From Gracilaria caudata (taxonomy: Eukaryota > Rhodophyta > Florideophyceae > Gracilariales > Gracilariaceae), in contig JASCIV010000363.1 in the NCBI GenBank assembly GCA_030374735.1, positions 1 to 22,802 of the forward strand: a stretch of DNA of 22,802 nt, read 5' to 3'. A model generated the notes under the pieces. That model saw only the letters and a list, made by a program, of their open reading frames with translations. It was not told where the DNA came from and ran no database searches. The position numbers and the translations under genes are program-made. Shown in pieces: positions 8,541-17,337 of this stretch (position 1 is the first letter of the stretch; every line of letters begins with the position of its first letter).

Positions 8541-9338
8541 ATGCCGCCGCCCGCGTTTTGTTCGTCCCCGTCCTTTTTGAGCTCGTTGTCGACGCGCAGA
8601 GCAAAAAGCTGCTCAAAAAAGCCACCGCGAGTCGCTCCCTTCTGTCTGGCCTCAGCCTCCCCCACTCCCACTCCGCCGTCCACATCTCTCGCGTCGACGC
8701 CCGTAACTCGTCCGCCAAGAACCGCCACCATCTCCCGCACCACTAATGAGACCGCCATAACTCTCACCGTCAATATCGACGGCACTGGCATCTGTGACGT
8801 CGACTCTGGCATTCCGTTTCTCGATCACATGCTTGCGCAGCTTTGTTCACATGGTTTGTTCGATCTTCACTTGCGCGCCAAGGGCGACCTGTGGATTGAT
8901 GATCACCACACCAATGAGGATATTGGAATCACTCTTGGCATGGCTATCGCTAAAGCTCTTTCTGACAAGAAGGGAATCTGCCGTTTTGGCCATTTTGTCG
9001 CCCCGCTTGATGAAAGTCTCGTCGAGGTTGTGCTTGACTTTTCGGGACGTGGCCACTGTGAGTACTCATTGGACATTCCTACACAGAGAGTAGGAACTTA
9101 CGACACACAGCTGGTTCGAGAATTCTATCATGCCGTCGCCGGCAACGCTCAGATGACTTTACATGTCATTCAAAGATCTGGCATCAACAGTCACCATATT
9201 ATCGAGGCTAGCTTTAAGTCGTTTGCAAGAGCTATGCGAATGGCTGTCGAGTATGACCCACGGCGTATCAATTCTGTCCCAAGTTCCAAGGGCGTATTAA
9301 CTGATGCTGCCGCGCTTGAATCTAAAGCAAGCACATAA
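8541..9338 (+). CDS. HIS3: Imidazoleglycerol-phosphate dehydratase (histidine biosynthesis)
   Basis: The enzyme removes water from imidazole-glycerol phosphate to give imidazole-acetol phosphate in histidine synthesis. The fold shows both family signatures: FLDHMLAQLCSHG, then DDHHTNEDIG (metal-binding His/Glu cluster), and later NSHHIIEASFKSFARA with the second metal-binding half. LDFSGRG and other family positions are kept, and no gap or frameshift is seen. Homology begins about 60 residues after the chosen start. The N-terminal segment MPPPAFCSSPSFLSS and the following Ser/Pro/Arg-rich stretch have few acidic residues and resemble a plastid transit peptide, as expected in algae. An upstream in-frame ATG at 8478 would give 286 aa instead of 265, but it places a non-triplet tandem repeat in the coding part, so I prefer 8541. 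The stop is 40 bp from that of the convergent hydrolase gene. Confidence 0.93.
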   Translation: MPPPAFCSSPSFLSSLSTRRAKSCSKKPPRVAPFCLASASPTPTPPSTSLASTPVTRPPRTATISRTTNETAITLTVNIDGTGICDVDSGIPFLDHMLAQLCSHGLFDLHLRAKGDLWIDDHHTNEDIGITLGMAIAKALSDKKGICRFGHFVAPLDESLVEVVLDFSGRGHCEYSLDIPTQRVGTYDTQLVREFYHAVAGNAQMTLHVIQRSGINSHHIIEASFKSFARAMRMAVEYDPRRINSVPSSKGVLTDAAALESKAST

Positions 9339-9378
9339 TTTTGGTACAAGGGTGCTAGATGTCTACTATTATCCCTGC

Positions 9379-10554
9379 TCACTCGCTTTTTTCCGAGTTG
9401 TATTGAGTCACCAGCCATTTTGCTACCTTGTCAACGTGCTGCGCAGAAAGTTCGTGAGCACCACGTAACACACGCGCGATCTGCATTGCGCTTCTATGCA
9501 GTTTTTCATCTGACAAGTGATTCGTTCTTAGTATTTGGGCCACCGTTTGTTCATTTCCACCAGCCGCTTCGTAAATCCGTTGCGATACCTGTTTCGTCAG
9601 AAGTGGTTCGTGTTCGTGGAACGTCGTCGCAGTAAAGGGGACGCCCTGAAGCGAGAGTTCTCCTACCATGGCCACTCTTTTGCGAACCAGGATGCGACGA
9701 GAAGCGGCTATTGAAGATGGCGGCGCGTAGTAATGATCGGAGGCTAGGTGAACGAAAAGAGTGCTTGGATATGTGCTTGATGCGTTCCGTAAGGCGCGTT
9801 GGTTTCCGGGTGAGATGTAGAGAGCTTGGCTACCGATTGGCAGTTCCAGAGAAAGAATGCTCAGCATTGTGGCACCGGATGATACGCCGACGGCGATAAT
9901 AGGCGTTGATATGGGTATTCCTTGCTCTGAGATCCATTGACGCACGGCGATCTTCACTCTTGTAACGTCATCGTTTTCACGTCCAGGATATCGCGTGCTC
10001 CAACAGCCCGTCACTCGATTTTGAGAGGTAAGTGCTAGAAGGGCGAAGCGTCGTTTCAACAGATGGGTACCTATAGTCCTGTGTTCTGGGAGTTCGAACC
10101 AATCTTTTGCGGACTGTGAACAGCCATGGAATAGTAAGGCTACTCCACGTAGTGCCCGGGGTGTAAATGGGTTGTTGAAGGCCACGTCCACTTCCGCCAC
10201 ACGAGCTTGACGAAAAAGTGTTTGTGAGGATCGAGATGATGAGGATATGAAATCTGAAGCGGCTTCATCTTGTTTGCTGGAAGATCCAAACGGGAGCACT
10301 CGTTTGAACCACGTGACGACACGCTGCAGGAAGTTTTGGTTTTCGTATTTTCGTACTGATGTGCTAAATGCGTTCAAGGCATTGTTGCGATGAAGGTCTG
10401 CCTTGCCAGATATAGTTGAAGATAAGTTAACGGGTTTCGAGTCCAACAAAGAATGTTCATTTGATGCCTGTCCTGATTGAACCAGTTTGCTTAGTAGACC
10501 GAGAACGAGGAAAAGTGCAATATACGCACAAACGTATTTGGTTTGAGGATGCAT
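9379..10554 (-). CDS. Membrane-anchored alpha/beta-hydrolase (serine hydrolase)
   Basis: This 391-aa protein begins with a hydrophobic segment (about 8-25), acting as a signal peptide or, more likely, a type II anchor. A variable Ser-rich region (30-130) follows. The hydrolase domain starts near 133 with a GVALLFHG strand whose HG pair (143-144) usually helps form the oxyanion hole. A GVSSG nucleophile elbow sits at 223-227, with S225 the probable catalytic serine. D273 in ASDHYY and H367 in GAHEL are my candidates for the remaining triad members, by position only. The arrangement resembles uncharacterised plant and algal hydrolases, and the substrate cannot be inferred. The start is an ATG with A at -3. 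Its upstream neighbour region is a long spacer, and its 3' end nearly touches the dehydratase gene. Confidence 0.8.
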   Translation of the reverse strand: MHPQTKYVCAYIALFLVLGLLSKLVQSGQASNEHSLLDSKPVNLSSTISGKADLHRNNALNAFSTSVRKYENQNFLQRVVTWFKRVLPFGSSSKQDEAASDFISSSSRSSQTLFRQARVAEVDVAFNNPFTPRALRGVALLFHGCSQSAKDWFELPEHRTIGTHLLKRRFALLALTSQNRVTGCWSTRYPGRENDDVTRVKIAVRQWISEQGIPISTPIIAVGVSSGATMLSILSLELPIGSQALYISPGNQRALRNASSTYPSTLFVHLASDHYYAPPSSIAASRRILVRKRVAMVGELSLQGVPFTATTFHEHEPLLTKQVSQRIYEAAGGNEQTVAQILRTNHLSDEKLHRSAMQIARVLRGAHELSAQHVDKVAKWLVTQYNSEKSE

Positions 10555-11978
10555 GTTTGTACCGGTGTGTTTTGCACGATGTGTCGAATTGATACGAAGT
10601 GGTGGGTTTTGTTTTCAAGTTCATCAAGTTTGGATGGGGTTCATGTACCGCTTGAGCAAGCGAAGCGGAATTCGAGGTCATGGAACTGGGAGTTACTAAG
10701 TTGCGGCAGTGTTTTAATTAGAAGCACACCCCGAATAGACATCAGTCACGTTTTTTTTTTTTTATCGGCTATCTGTCTGTGTAGTAAGAAACGCTTTGGT
10801 ATCGTATGCAGGTCTTGATTTCCTACAGCGTAGAGATTGATTCTCTGTGATGTGAGAAGTGGTATCTGTGTGTTCTACTGCCAATCTATAAAATGGAAGA
10901 CTAATACGGACAAAACGATGAACCTAAAGCACATATGGTTCTTTGCTTCATATTGATACGGATGGCCTTTTGCAATATCACATTGGATCCGGATGTAAGG
11001 CCTCAAGAACGTTCTGAGAACTTAAGACTCGGTGACATTCAAGAAGGTCAGAATCCTTGCACAAGTATGGTAACCAAACGAACCTGCTCTTCGTCGCCTT
11101 TGAGCCGTTTCATGCCCTTTTCGTAGAACAGAGACCTTTCCGTCGAGTTTACGCACAATATTGCGCTTATTTTATCAAACTCTGTGATACTTGAGCTCCT
11201 GAGATGTGCAAAATAGAATTGGACCGCCGCCACGATCATGTCCTCGACATTCGAGTGAGAGGGTTCTCGTAGCTTGTCCTACACGATTTAAGTAGTCACG
11301 CTCCCTTGTTTTATGACAAGTCCGTTCTCTGTTAGGAAAGATTCCAATTGCCCCCCTCTTTGTGCAATTGGAAAGACTGAACTTGAATGACCTACGTTTG
11401 GATCCGCCTGGGTACCGACGTTGGGAACTCAAACGGTGCGTATTTACTTCCTTAAGGACCGTCACGTATTCATACGCGTATGGAGGAATAGATACTCTGA
11501 AGAAGTCCCCGTCTTCCTGTTGACTTTCGCAGGTATCAATAGTGAGGTAGACGTGTTGGCTTACAAATAAGTTACTGTATGTCGAAGAAGCTAGATTGGA
11601 AGGCGATCCATTCCAACACGCAAGACATTTCTGACGGAGTTGTTGTATCGAATAAAGCTTTGCATTCATTTCGGCGTTTCAACGGGGCGGCCGCGCAGCC
11701 GAATTTTTGTCTGACGGAAACTACGCTGTTGGCAGCATCCCAAACAAAAAACGACGACAGTGCGCTGCCCACAAGAGGTGCGCAAAAGAGGTGGCTTTGC
11801 TTCACTGCATTCCAATGCCCACAAAGTTCGCATTTTCTCGCATGGGGATACGGGGTCAAGAATGACGCAAGCCCCCTCCCGCTCTGCCTCACTGAAGCCT
11901 CGATCACCTCTTTTTATCCTTTCTAGCTTCCTCCAACACTCGTGAGATCCTCTGTACCTTTCTACTCCAACATTCACA
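10555..11978. other. Intergenic region between hydrolase and INO80-subunit genes
   Basis: This 1.4-kb spacer lies between divergent genes. A run of 13 T residues at 10751-10763 is the only simple repeat. Several overlapping frames of 60-160 codons occur on both strands, none with a motif I know. The stretch 11048-11669 on the minus strand is protein-like in two adjoining frames and is listed separately as a weak split-gene candidate. The last 100 bp before 11979 are pyrimidine-rich and probably form the promoter and leader of the next gene. Confidence 0.5.
11048..11669 (-). CDS. Weak candidate for a two-exon gene, function unknown
   Basis: I do not recognise this product. On the minus strand, a frame from 11669 reads an aromatic-rich stretch including SIPPYAYEYVTVLKE. 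A second frame, open from an AG at 11279-11280 to a stop at 11048, reads a well-balanced, helix-like sequence including LFYEKGMKRLKGDEEQVRL. A possible donor GTAAAT starts at 11447 and the acceptor ...CGTGTAG ends at 11279, giving a 169-bp intron that joins the two in phase. The intron size is similar in order to the 105-bp intron of the MED21-like gene. The evidence is only composition and possible splice sites. It could equally be a decayed gene or chance frames. Confidence 0.25.
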
Positions 11979-13211
11979 ATGTCGCCACCGGAATCCTCCA
12001 GCAGTGATGAAGTTAACAAACTTCCCGCAGTGCCGCGAGTTCGTCGAAGCAGTGGTGCGAAGCCACCCGTTCCGCGACCGAGTCGCTCCGGAAGTAAAAA
12101 CAAACGCGACTCACAAGTTGCTGAAAAACGACCTATTCGACAATCGACTCGTCGTCGCGTTGCGAAAAGAAGTTTTCGAGATGACTTGATCAACAGCGAG
12201 GACGATGCTAATGAATCATACGTTCCAGTTCGACGCACTTCACGACGCTCCCAGAAGACTCGCAAGGTAATAGAAGACGATGATGACTATGACGAGGATG
12301 AGGATGATGATGACGCCACTCCTGATAATGACAATAAGGACGACCTTTATGTAAAGGATGATAATGAAGTGAGTGCGGATATGTTAGAAGACGAAGACGA
12401 TGATGACCTTGATATGGAGGACGAGGACGATGCTTCCAAGAGCGCGTCTGTCTCGGTTTCGCGTTCCAAAAAGAGACGTAAGACCATTAGAGACAGTAGT
12501 AGTGATAGTAGGGATATTGATAGGGGTGATGAGAATGGAAATGGAGACGAAAACGATGACAGCAACGACTACACGAATGACAGTGTTGACGATGAAGGAA
12601 GTGAACTTATTAAAGGACAAAAGGACATACTAGCCCAGCTAGAGGAGGAAGTGAACAAAGATGATTCTGAGGATTTCAAGAGCGAGTCATCGGAGGAACG
12701 GAAACCGAAGAGGTCGAGAAGACTAACAAGCAGGCAAAGAGCATTGCAAGGTGAGAATGTTAAGCTTGAGTACTCAAAGCTTGGCTCTCCAAAGGCTAAG
12801 AAGAAGGAGGTTCAAGAGGACTGGGACCATGATGAAGAAATGGAGCTGAAGAGACAGCAAAAAGCAAGACTTCGTCAAATGGTGTCCGAGAAAAGGAACA
12901 GGGAAAAGAGAGCAGCTATGGTGGACAAAGTATTGAGAGGAGTGACTTCCAAGAGGAAGAAGTTGACTCTGGCAACGGAGGCAAGAGCGGCACAGGTTGA
13001 AGTGCGTCTGACGCAGAATGAGATGCGAGAAGGATGTATGCGATATGTAAGTAATAAGGAAGGATCGACTCTTTCCATTCCGAAAGATGCCGATGTTCCC
13101 CCTTACTTAGGCAAGAGCCTCAAGGCCGTTTATCCTCCGGTGTGCAAACGAGATCCGAAGACGGGAAAGAGAGTTTTTTCCAGCATGTTAGCTCCAGCTC
13201 CCACGCTGTGA
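11979..13211 (+). CDS. INO80 chromatin-remodelling complex subunit, IES2/INO80B-like (PAPA-1 region)
   Basis: This 410-aa nuclear protein probably belongs to the ATP-dependent INO80 remodeller, where IES2 stimulates the motor. The N-terminal 95 residues are basic and Ser-rich. Residues 99-155 form a long Asp/Glu tract with a second acidic patch at 181-240, typical of histone-binding chaperone-like segments. The conserved part starts at RRLTSRQRALQ (247-257), then a charged helix MELKRQQKARLRQ...REKRAAMVDKVLRG (288-321) as in the PAPA-1 conserved region, and RYVSNKEGSTLSIP (355-368), which matches the end of that family. Animal INO80B ends in a zf-HIT finger; here the C-terminus keeps only one Cys (C389), so that finger is absent or degenerate. 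The start ATG has A at -3 and is preceded by a pyrimidine-rich leader. Confidence 0.72.
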   Translation: MSPPESSSSDEVNKLPAVPRVRRSSGAKPPVPRPSRSGSKNKRDSQVAEKRPIRQSTRRRVAKRSFRDDLINSEDDANESYVPVRRTSRRSQKTRKVIEDDDDYDEDEDDDDATPDNDNKDDLYVKDDNEVSADMLEDEDDDDLDMEDEDDASKSASVSVSRSKKRRKTIRDSSSDSRDIDRGDENGNGDENDDSNDYTNDSVDDEGSELIKGQKDILAQLEEEVNKDDSEDFKSESSEERKPKRSRRLTSRQRALQGENVKLEYSKLGSPKAKKKEVQEDWDHDEEMELKRQQKARLRQMVSEKRNREKRAAMVDKVLRGVTSKRKKLTLATEARAAQVEVRLTQNEMREGCMRYVSNKEGSTLSIPKDADVPPYLGKSLKAVYPPVCKRDPKTGKRVFSSMLAPAPTL

Positions 13212-13727
13212 CGGTAGAAAAGAGATAGTTCTCTCTTCATTGCGTGAGATGCAAGCTGGGATTCTTGTGAGACTTCAGTTTTTGTTTGTTTGTTTTGATC
13301 TGCAGAGCATGGAGTGCTTATCAAACGAACAAGATATGCACCCCGGAAGTGCTTGAGCACTTATACAGAAACATCACAGACGTATCATTGCACATGCATC
13401 GTCTGAGTATGTTCGAGCTGTGAGGTGGGGTGTACTTTAGATAATCATTAGTTCGGCTCTATCATCTATTCAGGCGGAAGAACAGCAAGTAGCTTGGTTT
13501 TGCAGTGCAGCTCTTTGCTCTTTAAAACAAAACCATGCCCAGAGTCGCTTTGGCGAATAGGTGTAAAGGTGTGCCATTGTAGTCAACTCTGGCTGACGCT
13601 ATGGCCTTGTACTAACGTACGGCAAGATCGCAAGTAGAAGATTGGGAGATATTCGTTTAAGGATTGCAGGCTCGAGCCCTCACCCATCTCAATCGTTTTT
13701 CTCCTCCAGTCACGGAAGTGTATGTTC
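13212..13727. other. Intergenic region between convergent genes
   Basis: About 500 bp lie between the 3' ends of the INO80-subunit gene and the first glycosyltransferase gene. I see only short chance frames and no repeat or RNA. It presumably holds both 3' UTRs. Confidence 0.6.
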
Positions 13728-15899
13728 CTATCGTAACTCCGAGAACGATAGTGGCAAGGAAGGTAGGAACAGAGGGCTATATTTGCAAATCCCAACATCC
13801 TTGTTGTACATTACGAACCCGTGTTTCTCAAACCTCTTTCGTTTCTCCACGGACCCTTTTATCCAGTTGTTGTGCAAGATGAATATGTTTGGGAACTGCA
13901 AGAGTATTGTTCCTGACGGCAGCGCCCACATACCGAAGGTGTTTCCGTTGGGATATATCCCACGGTCCAGTAGCTGCAAAGCCATGCCCTTGTAATTGCA
14001 GCGATCGTTTCCAACCGTTCTCTCTCCTTTTTTGCCACAGATTACGTCGTAAAAGCAAGGCTGTTCTGACATTCTTGATCGTTTAGCATAAGCAATGACA
14101 TCTTCAAAGGCTTCCATTGTTCTTTTGTTGCTATGGGCTAAATAGAAACCCGAGTTGATCCTTCTATACCCATTGGTGGCCTCCCCATCAGGAGCGTTCG
14201 ATTGAATGACGAGGTCGGCATCGTAGCCTTTCAGGTCATTCAGAGGATTTCGAAACCAGACGATGTCCGTGTCAGTCCATACAACATCATATCCCAGTTT
14301 CAAAACTCGAAGCACAATCCTGGACTTTAGTTTTGTCAATTGCTTGAAAGCATCAGTGCCATAAGCGGCATCCAAAACGCTTGCGTTTGATATCACTGTG
14401 TTCTCGAAGTACACTGGGAGTCCCTGCAAAAATGCATATCTGTACAGTTGCTCATCAAAGGCTGCAACGATAAAATTCGTTATGTTGAGCTGCCTCATGT
14501 TGCAAACCCAGTTCATCATCATTTCCCGATATCCATAATTCATCGCCGAAAGAATCACTGTGTTGTCCTCAACTATTCGTTCCACAACTGTTCCTAGCGT
14601 TAGGGGAAACCCGAAAAACTCTGGTTTACCGTCCGAATTTGGCACAACTGGTATCTCGAAGTCCGATTTCGTCTCGTGCGAAATACTTCCACACTTAATT
14701 ACCCTTGAACCAAGTTTGAGAGTAGGGTCAGTTTGCGTCTCTCCAGATGACGGAGAATACTCACAGTTGCAAATACCAGGTCTCATTCTCCGAACCAAAC
14801 AAGACCCACTTGCTTCGAGACATCTTGCAATGCGCCAAGGCGCGTACAGAATGTTTCCCATTTGGTTTTTATATGACCCAAACCGAGAACTCAGATATAT
14901 GTTGATGAAAAGCTCAAACTTGGACCTCTTCCCTTCGGACCAAAAGATGTCTTCGGATTTGGAAATTCCCGACTGAGATACACGGATGTGATTATGGCGA
15001 ATATGGACGCTCATCACTGCCTCCGAGGCGTCAATGACTTGTCGCCGACCTGCTGAGATAGTTTCGTGGGTTAACCAATTATCGTACTTTCCACGACCAA
15101 AGATAAAGGGTGGCATATGTTGATCGAACAAGGGAGGGCCGTCCGGATTCCAGGCCCATAAGTCCATTCCACCGTATGTGTGGAGTTTCCCATGACTTAG
15201 AACATATTGTCGCAACTTATCGTCGTAGTCCTCCTTTTCTTCGCTTATATCGCCGGGCAGTTTCTCGAGGTCGTATCGGGCACTGATCATGAGATAATCC
15301 TTAAACCTTGATCTCACCTTCCTTAGTGTTGAAATAAAATCATTTAATAAGATGATATCTCCGTTGATAATCACAGCAACGTCAGCCTTTGAAGAATTAG
15401 CAATATAGAACATAGAATTGAAAAGAGGGACCCCAAGGAAGTTCTTGTCAACATCACACCTTAAGTTTAGGCCATACTCAACGGCTACCTCTTCATATCC
15501 TGTTTCGAGTCCGAGGAGGGTAATTTTAGGCCTTGGTACTAACCTTTGCCATGATCTGATTGCTCGCAGGTTTACTTCACGATCTTCATCGAGAAACGGC
15601 TTTGGAGCCGAAAATATTTCAACCTCTAACGATTCAGATTCAAGTACAGACTGGGCTCCCATTCCTGTAGACCGTAGATTCGAACGGCTTCCAATGAAAA
15701 TAATCGAAGACTTGTGCCTGAATGGAAGTAAGCTCGTGTCTACATAAAGAAGTAGTAACAGCAAGGCCCATATAAAGAGATAAAACTGCGGCGTTCGGTA
15801 AATCTTGTTAAGCTTCATCTTTCTCATACCTCTCTTATCTGGCCTAACCTCCATACGTTGGCTTCGCACCTTGGGCGCATGCATGTTGAAGCTTCTCAT
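13728..15899 (-). CDS. Two-module glycosyltransferase (GT-A-like module plus GT77-like module), paralog 1
   Basis: This intronless 723-aa protein is probably a type II Golgi membrane enzyme: a basic N-terminus, one membrane segment (about 38-58), then a luminal part. Module A (about 93-310) begins with EIFSAPKPF, has an INGDI motif (178-182) that may replace the DxD metal site, and ends in highly conserved FGRGKYDNWLTHE (267-279). A linker with spaced cysteines (C360, C367, C377, C379, C403) follows. Module B (about 445-705) resembles nucleotide-diphospho-sugar transferases of family GT77, with WTDTDIVWFRNP (541-552) supplying a canonical DxD (D543, D545) and ILHNNW (674-679) near the end. 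The sugar and acceptor are unknown; cell-wall polysaccharide or glycoprotein glycosylation is inferred. It is paralogous over its full length to the gene at 17980-20106. Its C-terminal tail is about 15 residues longer and not shared. The start has A at -3; internal ATGs upstream of the anchor are possible. Confidence 0.85.
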   Translation of the reverse strand: MRSFNMHAPKVRSQRMEVRPDKRGMRKMKLNKIYRTPQFYLFIWALLLLLLYVDTSLLPFRHKSSIIFIGSRSNLRSTGMGAQSVLESESLEVEIFSAPKPFLDEDREVNLRAIRSWQRLVPRPKITLLGLETGYEEVAVEYGLNLRCDVDKNFLGVPLFNSMFYIANSSKADVAVIINGDIILLNDFISTLRKVRSRFKDYLMISARYDLEKLPGDISEEKEDYDDKLRQYVLSHGKLHTYGGMDLWAWNPDGPPLFDQHMPPFIFGRGKYDNWLTHETISAGRRQVIDASEAVMSVHIRHNHIRVSQSGISKSEDIFWSEGKRSKFELFINIYLSSRFGSYKNQMGNILYAPWRIARCLEASGSCLVRRMRPGICNCEYSPSSGETQTDPTLKLGSRVIKCGSISHETKSDFEIPVVPNSDGKPEFFGFPLTLGTVVERIVEDNTVILSAMNYGYREMMMNWVCNMRQLNITNFIVAAFDEQLYRYAFLQGLPVYFENTVISNASVLDAAYGTDAFKQLTKLKSRIVLRVLKLGYDVVWTDTDIVWFRNPLNDLKGYDADLVIQSNAPDGEATNGYRRINSGFYLAHSNKRTMEAFEDVIAYAKRSRMSEQPCFYDVICGKKGERTVGNDRCNYKGMALQLLDRGIYPNGNTFGMWALPSGTILLQFPNIFILHNNWIKGSVEKRKRFEKHGFVMYNKDVGICKYSPLFLPSLPLSFSELR

Positions 15900-16260
15900 C
15901 TTCGCTGAAGAGGTAAAGAACCAGTCGCAGATACACTACGCCTCTTCTGCTTCCGGAACAATCACGCACGAGACAAAGGTCTCGAGGCAGCCGTGTTCAG
16001 AAGCGCTTCAAAAGATGACGCTTCTCAGGCGGAACAGATCTTCGCAAAAATTTTGGAACGGTTCAATCCATGTTCACGGCGAACGTGAAAAAAAGAATCC
16101 GCTCGCTTGCACAAAGTTAGAAGTTCAGTGAAGGTGAAATCATTCTATATATACGTGATTGAAACTAAGTGATTGTTGGGATTAGGTACGTGAATTTCAC
16201 GAAGATCTGTCCTATGCTAAAGTGGATTCTGTGCGTATTTGTAATGTTAGTATTTGTGAG

Positions 16261-16317
<57 letters not shown>

Positions 16318-16701
16318 TAGGAGAACCTAGCTAAATCTGAACTAAGCGTAGAGACCCTGTAGTTCAGTTGTATTATTTAGTCTTTGTTCTCCAGTTATGG
16401 GACAAAAAAGGACATCCACCCCCAACTTGGCTCTCCCTCTTCAAGAAGCCCAGAAGTATTGATGGCATGCAACGTTATGTGCACACACAGCACTTGAATT
16501 GCTGCACATCCACTCCAATGTCAATGTCGTGCATGATGTAGAGGTACACTTTAGTGCTCTGTGGGATCTGCTAAAAAGAATTAAGCAGAATAATGACCGT
16601 TCCCACCTCCACCCGATGACAGGCCTGTGAACACCTCAGAGTCATAACGATCGCATTAAAGATTTTAGACGAATTGCAGTTGAGCCAGAGAACAAAAGTA
16701 G
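15900..16701. other. Upstream region of paralog 1 with a (TC)25 tract
   Basis: About 800 bp without a recognisable gene separate the glycosyltransferase start from the 3' end of the unknown gene at 16702. The segment probably carries the glycosyltransferase promoter; a TATATATA-like run at 16146-16153, about 250 bp from the ATG, is a weak TATA candidate. The dinucleotide tract at 16263-16312 is listed separately. The rest shows no motif. Confidence 0.5.
16263..16312. repeat. (TC)25 dinucleotide microsatellite
   Basis: Fifty uninterrupted bases of alternating TC make a pure pyrimidine/purine strand tract. Such mirror-symmetric tracts can form triplex DNA or act as GAGA-type elements. Here it lies 360-410 bp upstream of the glycosyltransferase start. 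Its length is expected to vary between strains. Confidence 0.98.
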
Positions 16702-17337
16702 TCAGGCATTGTTTTCTTTATCGCTTCTGCCTTGATTCTCCTCGCAAAAGCGCTTATAGCGCTTCTTGGCTCTCAAAAAATGGCCTTTCGCCATCTCGTT
16801 GAGTTCTTCGTCACCAAGTTCAATCGCCCGCTGGATATAATCCGCACCTTTGAGGATGTGCCCCATTAACTCGTTCTCTATTGCGGCGCAAACTGCATCG
16901 CCGTTATCGCTCCTTTGTGAGGCTGCACTTTCTGCTTGGCTCTCAATCTGCTCCCTAACCATATCCATGTTTTGTACTTGTTTACGAGGTTTGTTGCTTG
17001 GGATCTCTGTCGCGGTAGATTGTGGTGAATGAGTATGGACTGCTAGAGGGGTTCGAGTGCTTGGCTGCCTCGATTCTGTTAGCTTTTTAAGAGAAGCAGA
17101 CGGGAGTTGATCGGTGTGTTGGAGATTGGTTTGGCTGAGGTGAATTCCATTCCGCATCTGTGTTGTTACGGCAATGAAGGGTGAAGTGGCAGAAGGACTT
17201 TGAAGGAGATCAAACAAGTTGAGCCGACTCGATTCGTCCGCTTTCCACAACCATGTACATGTGTATGCAGGACACATATTTTGAATTTCAAAAATCCACA
17301 ACTTGAGGCTCAACAGTTGAGCTAGGTGTATCGGCAT
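16702..17337 (-). CDS. Hypothetical protein between the two glycosyltransferases
   Basis: I do not recognise this 211-aa product. The N-terminal 45 residues are Trp/Leu/Cys-containing and look less protein-like than the rest, so the true start may be M21, M61 or a separate upstream exon. Residues 50-125 are Ser/Thr/Pro/Gln-rich and probably disordered, with a basic patch KPRKQ (116-120). Residues 125-200 look helical: an acidic segment, then ENELMGHILKGADYIQRA, then EELNEMAKGHFLRAKKRYKRF. It ends in a charged tail with DKENN. No signal peptide or convincing membrane segment is present. The composition suggests a small nuclear or cytosolic protein with a C-terminal helical bundle. It lies on the same strand as both glycosyltransferase genes, but nothing links its function to theirs. 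Confidence 0.55.
   Translation of the reverse strand: MPIHLAQLLSLKLWIFEIQNMCPAYTCTWLWKADESSRLNLFDLLQSPSATSPFIAVTTQMRNGIHLSQTNLQHTDQLPSASLKKLTESRQPSTRTPLAVHTHSPQSTATEIPSNKPRKQVQNMDMVREQIESQAESAASQRSDNGDAVCAAIENELMGHILKGADYIQRAIELGDEELNEMAKGHFLRAKKRYKRFCEENQGRSDKENNA

Noticed and set aside
8078..8812. A 244-codon minus-strand frame over the start of the dehydratase gene
   Set aside because: It is antisense to the well-supported dehydratase N-terminus and has no motif of its own.
11572..11907. Minus-strand frame with a CELCGHWNAVKQSHLFC stretch resembling one side of the zinc ribbon of mitochondrial ribosomal protein bL32
   Set aside because: Cys spacing is too long (12 instead of about 9), the fourth cysteine is missing, no ATG precedes it, and it lies in the promoter of the divergent INO80-subunit gene.
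12347..12620. Antisense frames rich in Ser, Ile and Val across the acidic tract of the INO80-subunit gene
   Set aside because: They are mirror images of GAT/GAC/GAG codon runs in the real gene.
13640..13700. tRNA T-arm-like GGCTCGAGCC
   Set aside because: No matching D-arm, anticodon arm or acceptor stem around it; other GTTCGAA matches lie inside coding genes.
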